DNA of 64,000 nucleotides from Stutzerimonas balearica DSM 6083 (lineage in GTDB: Bacteria > Pseudomonadota > Gammaproteobacteria > Pseudomonadales > Pseudomonadaceae). Both the position numbers and the translations under genes were made by a program. Position 1 is the first letter of the stretch. Each line of letters starts with the position of its first letter. Of the stretch, positions 62,681 to 64,000 are shown piece by piece. The stretch lies in the NCBI RefSeq assembly GCF_000818015.1, contig NZ_CP007511.1, forward strand, positions 1,412,001 to 1,476,000, written 5' to 3'. The notes under the pieces are model-generated. The model saw only the letters and a program-made list of their open reading frames with translations. It searched no databases and was not told the origin of the DNA.

Positions 62681-63118
62681 ATGAAAATGCCCCTGAAATT
62701 GCTGCCGTACCTGCCAATAGCGCGCCGACTCCTGGCCGGTGGACGGCTGCCCGGCTTGCTTGTAGCTGTCGCTCGCAAGGGTGGCTCCCGCGGCGTGATG
62801 AGCAGGCTCAGGGAACAGCTGGCCTTGCTCAGGCAACTCTGCTTGGCATGGTGGAAAGGTGAATACCGGGCGGTCAGCGCCCAGGCAATGGTGTCGATCG
62901 TGGCAGCCTTGCTTTATTTCCTGTCGCCGCTGGATGCGTTGCCCGACTGGATACCCGGCTTAGGCTTCATTGACGACGTTGCGGTGCTGAGCTGGGTGTT
63001 CCGAAAGTGGTCCGCCGAGCTGGCGGCGTTTCGCATCTGGCGTGACTCGATGTCTGCCTCAGAGCGGGCCGCGCTCGATCAGTTGCCTGCATCTGCGCAG
63101 GCTTCGTCCAAAGGCTGA
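62681..63118 (+). CDS. YkvA-family DUF1232 membrane protein
   Basis: A 145-aa protein with the DUF1232 signature YFLSPLDALPDWIPGLGFIDDVAVL in its C-terminal half (quoted motif residues YFLSPLDALPD and DDVAVL), which forms a hairpin of two hydrophobic stretches. The start MKMPLKLLPYL follows GGAG 9 nt upstream. Function unknown; such proteins are widespread. Confidence 0.8.
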   Translation: MKMPLKLLPYLPIARRLLAGGRLPGLLVAVARKGGSRGVMSRLREQLALLRQLCLAWWKGEYRAVSAQAMVSIVAALLYFLSPLDALPDWIPGLGFIDDVAVLSWVFRKWSAELAAFRIWRDSMSASERAALDQLPASAQASSKG

Positions 63119-63235
63119 TGCGCTTGGCATTCGCAGGCTGAACCCCGTCCAGGCTTGGGGCGAATTCGTGACTCAGCGATGCGTATCCGGTTAACGCTGA
63201 TAAGATCACGCCACAGCTTTGGTAAGGATGCGACG

Positions 63236-63562
63236 ATGAATGTGCAGGTGATTACCCGCGATGGCGTACCGGAGTATGCGGTCATTCCTTGGGATGAATA
63301 CCAGGCCTTGCTGGTCGCGGCAGGGCGCGAACCCGCCGCGGAGCAGGCAGCTGCTCCGGCACGGATGGAGCGCCCTTCGCTCTCGCGACTGGCTGAGCTG
63401 CGCGAGACAGCTGACCTGGACACCGATAGCCTGGCTCGTTCGATTGGCATCAGTCCGGCCTATATGACATTGATCGAGCGTGGAGAGCGCTTGCCCGATG
63501 CGGCCATTCGGCGAGCGCTTGCGCGCGTGTTGGGGGTCGATGGCTGGGAGGAGGACGATTGA
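63236..63562 (+). CDS. Xre-type helix-turn-helix regulator with antitoxin-like N-terminus
   Basis: A 108-aa protein. The N-terminal part (MNVQVITRDGVPEYAVIPWDEYQALL) has the pattern of Phd/RelB-like antitoxin N-domains. The C-terminal part (about 50-105) is an HTH_3/Xre domain with LARSIGISPAYMTLIERGERLPD. AGGA 7 nt before the ATG. The next gene overlaps it by TTGA. No toxin is recognised next to it; autoregulation is only a guess. Confidence 0.7.
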   Translation: MNVQVITRDGVPEYAVIPWDEYQALLVAAGREPAAEQAAAPARMERPSLSRLAELRETADLDTDSLARSIGISPAYMTLIERGERLPDAAIRRALARVLGVDGWEEDD

Positions 63563-63933
63563 CCGGCAGATCCGTACGCATTAGTCGTACGCATTGGGAG
63601 GCCTTGCTGGCGGAGTTGGCCGATGCCCAGCGGCAGCGTCATCTGGTCACCTACCGTGCGTTGCTCGAGCGTCTGCAACTGCCGGCACCGGCCATGCAGA
63701 CGCTGGCCGCAGCGCTGGAGCACCTGGCGATGTTGGATGCGAATGCCGAACGACCGCTACGCAGTGCTCTGGTGATCAGCCAGGGGGCTAGCCGTTTGCC
63801 GCGCCCGGGTTTCTTCGAATGCGTTGCACGCCTGGGGCGGTTCACTGGTGCGGCCGACGGTACCGCCGCGGCCAGTTGGCATGCTGGAGAGGTCGCCAGG
63901 GTGTTTGAATACGATTATTCAAGGACAGCTTGA
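63559..63933 (+). CDS. Hypothetical protein, 124 aa, coupled to the regulator
   Basis: A 124-aa frame that begins with TTG, overlapping the previous stop by four bases (TTGA). It contains RTHWEALLAELADAQRQRHL and SALVISQGASRLPRPGFFECV and ends VFEYDYSRTA. The layout resembles a small winged-helix-like protein family in pseudomonads that is annotated hypothetical. No internal ATG near the start gives a better choice. Same strand and overlap on both sides suggest a three-gene operon. Confidence 0.6.
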   Translation: MTGRSVRISRTHWEALLAELADAQRQRHLVTYRALLERLQLPAPAMQTLAAALEHLAMLDANAERPLRSALVISQGASRLPRPGFFECVARLGRFTGAADGTAAASWHAGEVARVFEYDYSRTA

Positions 63934-64000
63934 TGCTCAGGAAAATACAGGCCCGGACCGGTTATCTCGTGGCGCGCCGTCTGATGGCGTGGCGAGCAGC
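63933..64000 (+). CDS. Start of a further gene, cut by the window end
   Basis: An ATG at 63933 overlaps the previous stop (TGATG), with AAGGA 7-8 nt upstream. Only 22 codons are visible (MLRKIQARTGYLVARRLMAW and on). The basic N-terminus gives no family. Confidence 0.45.
   Translation, partial: MLRKIQARTGYLVARRLMAWRA

Overview
The window is GC-rich gammaproteobacterial chromosome that looks like Pseudomonas in the broad sense, most likely the Stutzerimonas (P. stutzeri) group. The grounds are a periplasmic nitrate reductase operon of napEDABC type, a phosphate-selective OprP/OprO-type porin, an AmrZ regulator very close to the P. aeruginosa protein, single-polar-flagellum style flg/che gene order with sigma-54 promoters, an NdvB-type glucan synthase, and short intergenic repeats with GTAGGGTGG/CCACCCTAC ends. 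There is no rRNA, CRISPR array, transposase, integrase or phage gene. Nearly all of it reads as core chromosome.

Layout. 0-6.3 kb: ndvB, tcdA, a Pho-box-preceded OprP-like porin and a FemAB/GNAT-like protein. 6.4-11.7 kb (minus strand): a dienelactone hydrolase-like protein, paired repeat elements, then napEDABC. 12-17.2 kb: an MFS exporter whose 3' end is partly duplicated together with a repeat element, sprT, two Yip1 membrane proteins, a DnaJ-related protein and ttcA. 17.3-18.9 kb: a type I DAHP synthase behind two aromatic-codon-rich leader peptides and a very strong terminator, a probable attenuation system. 19.2-24.9 kb: a Tag-like glycosylase, a DUF2946 protein, one or two unknown genes and a complete cydP-A-B-X-ybgE oxidase operon. 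25-30.7 kb: two NlpC/P60 lipoproteins, a metallophosphoesterase and modEABC with a ModE operator. 30.7-37.5 kb: periplasmic glutathione peroxidase, FadL-type porin, SseA, RNase D, YcgL, YcgN and two uncharacterised exported proteins. 37.7-46.2 kb: alaS, lysC, csrA, four tRNA genes, mgtE, amrZ and two tiny genes. 46.3-61.9 kb: ycgR, flgN, flgM, flgA on the minus strand and cheV-cheR then flgBCDE and flgFGHIJKL on the plus strand. 62-64 kb: ComEA-like, YkvA-like, an Xre-type regulator, a small unknown protein and the start of a further gene.

How it fits together. The flagellar block encodes the P-ring assembly chaperone (FlgA), rod, hook, rings, hook-filament junction, their chaperone FlgN, the anti-sigma factor FlgM and two chemotaxis proteins. 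GG-N10-GC sigma-54 promoters precede flgA, flgB and flgF, and a near-consensus sigma-28 promoter precedes flgM, the usual tiered control. csrA, amrZ and the c-di-GMP-responsive ycgR lie next to it. Nap reduces nitrate from the quinol pool, CydABX gives high-affinity O2 respiration, and ModABC/ModE can supply molybdate for the NapA cofactor.

No clearly new multi-gene system is visible. The points most worth checking are the double leader-peptide arrangement before the DAHP synthase, the duplicated gene-end-plus-repeat at 13.1-13.4 kb, the unknown genes in front of cydP, and a HELVH-motif exported protein behind ycgN.
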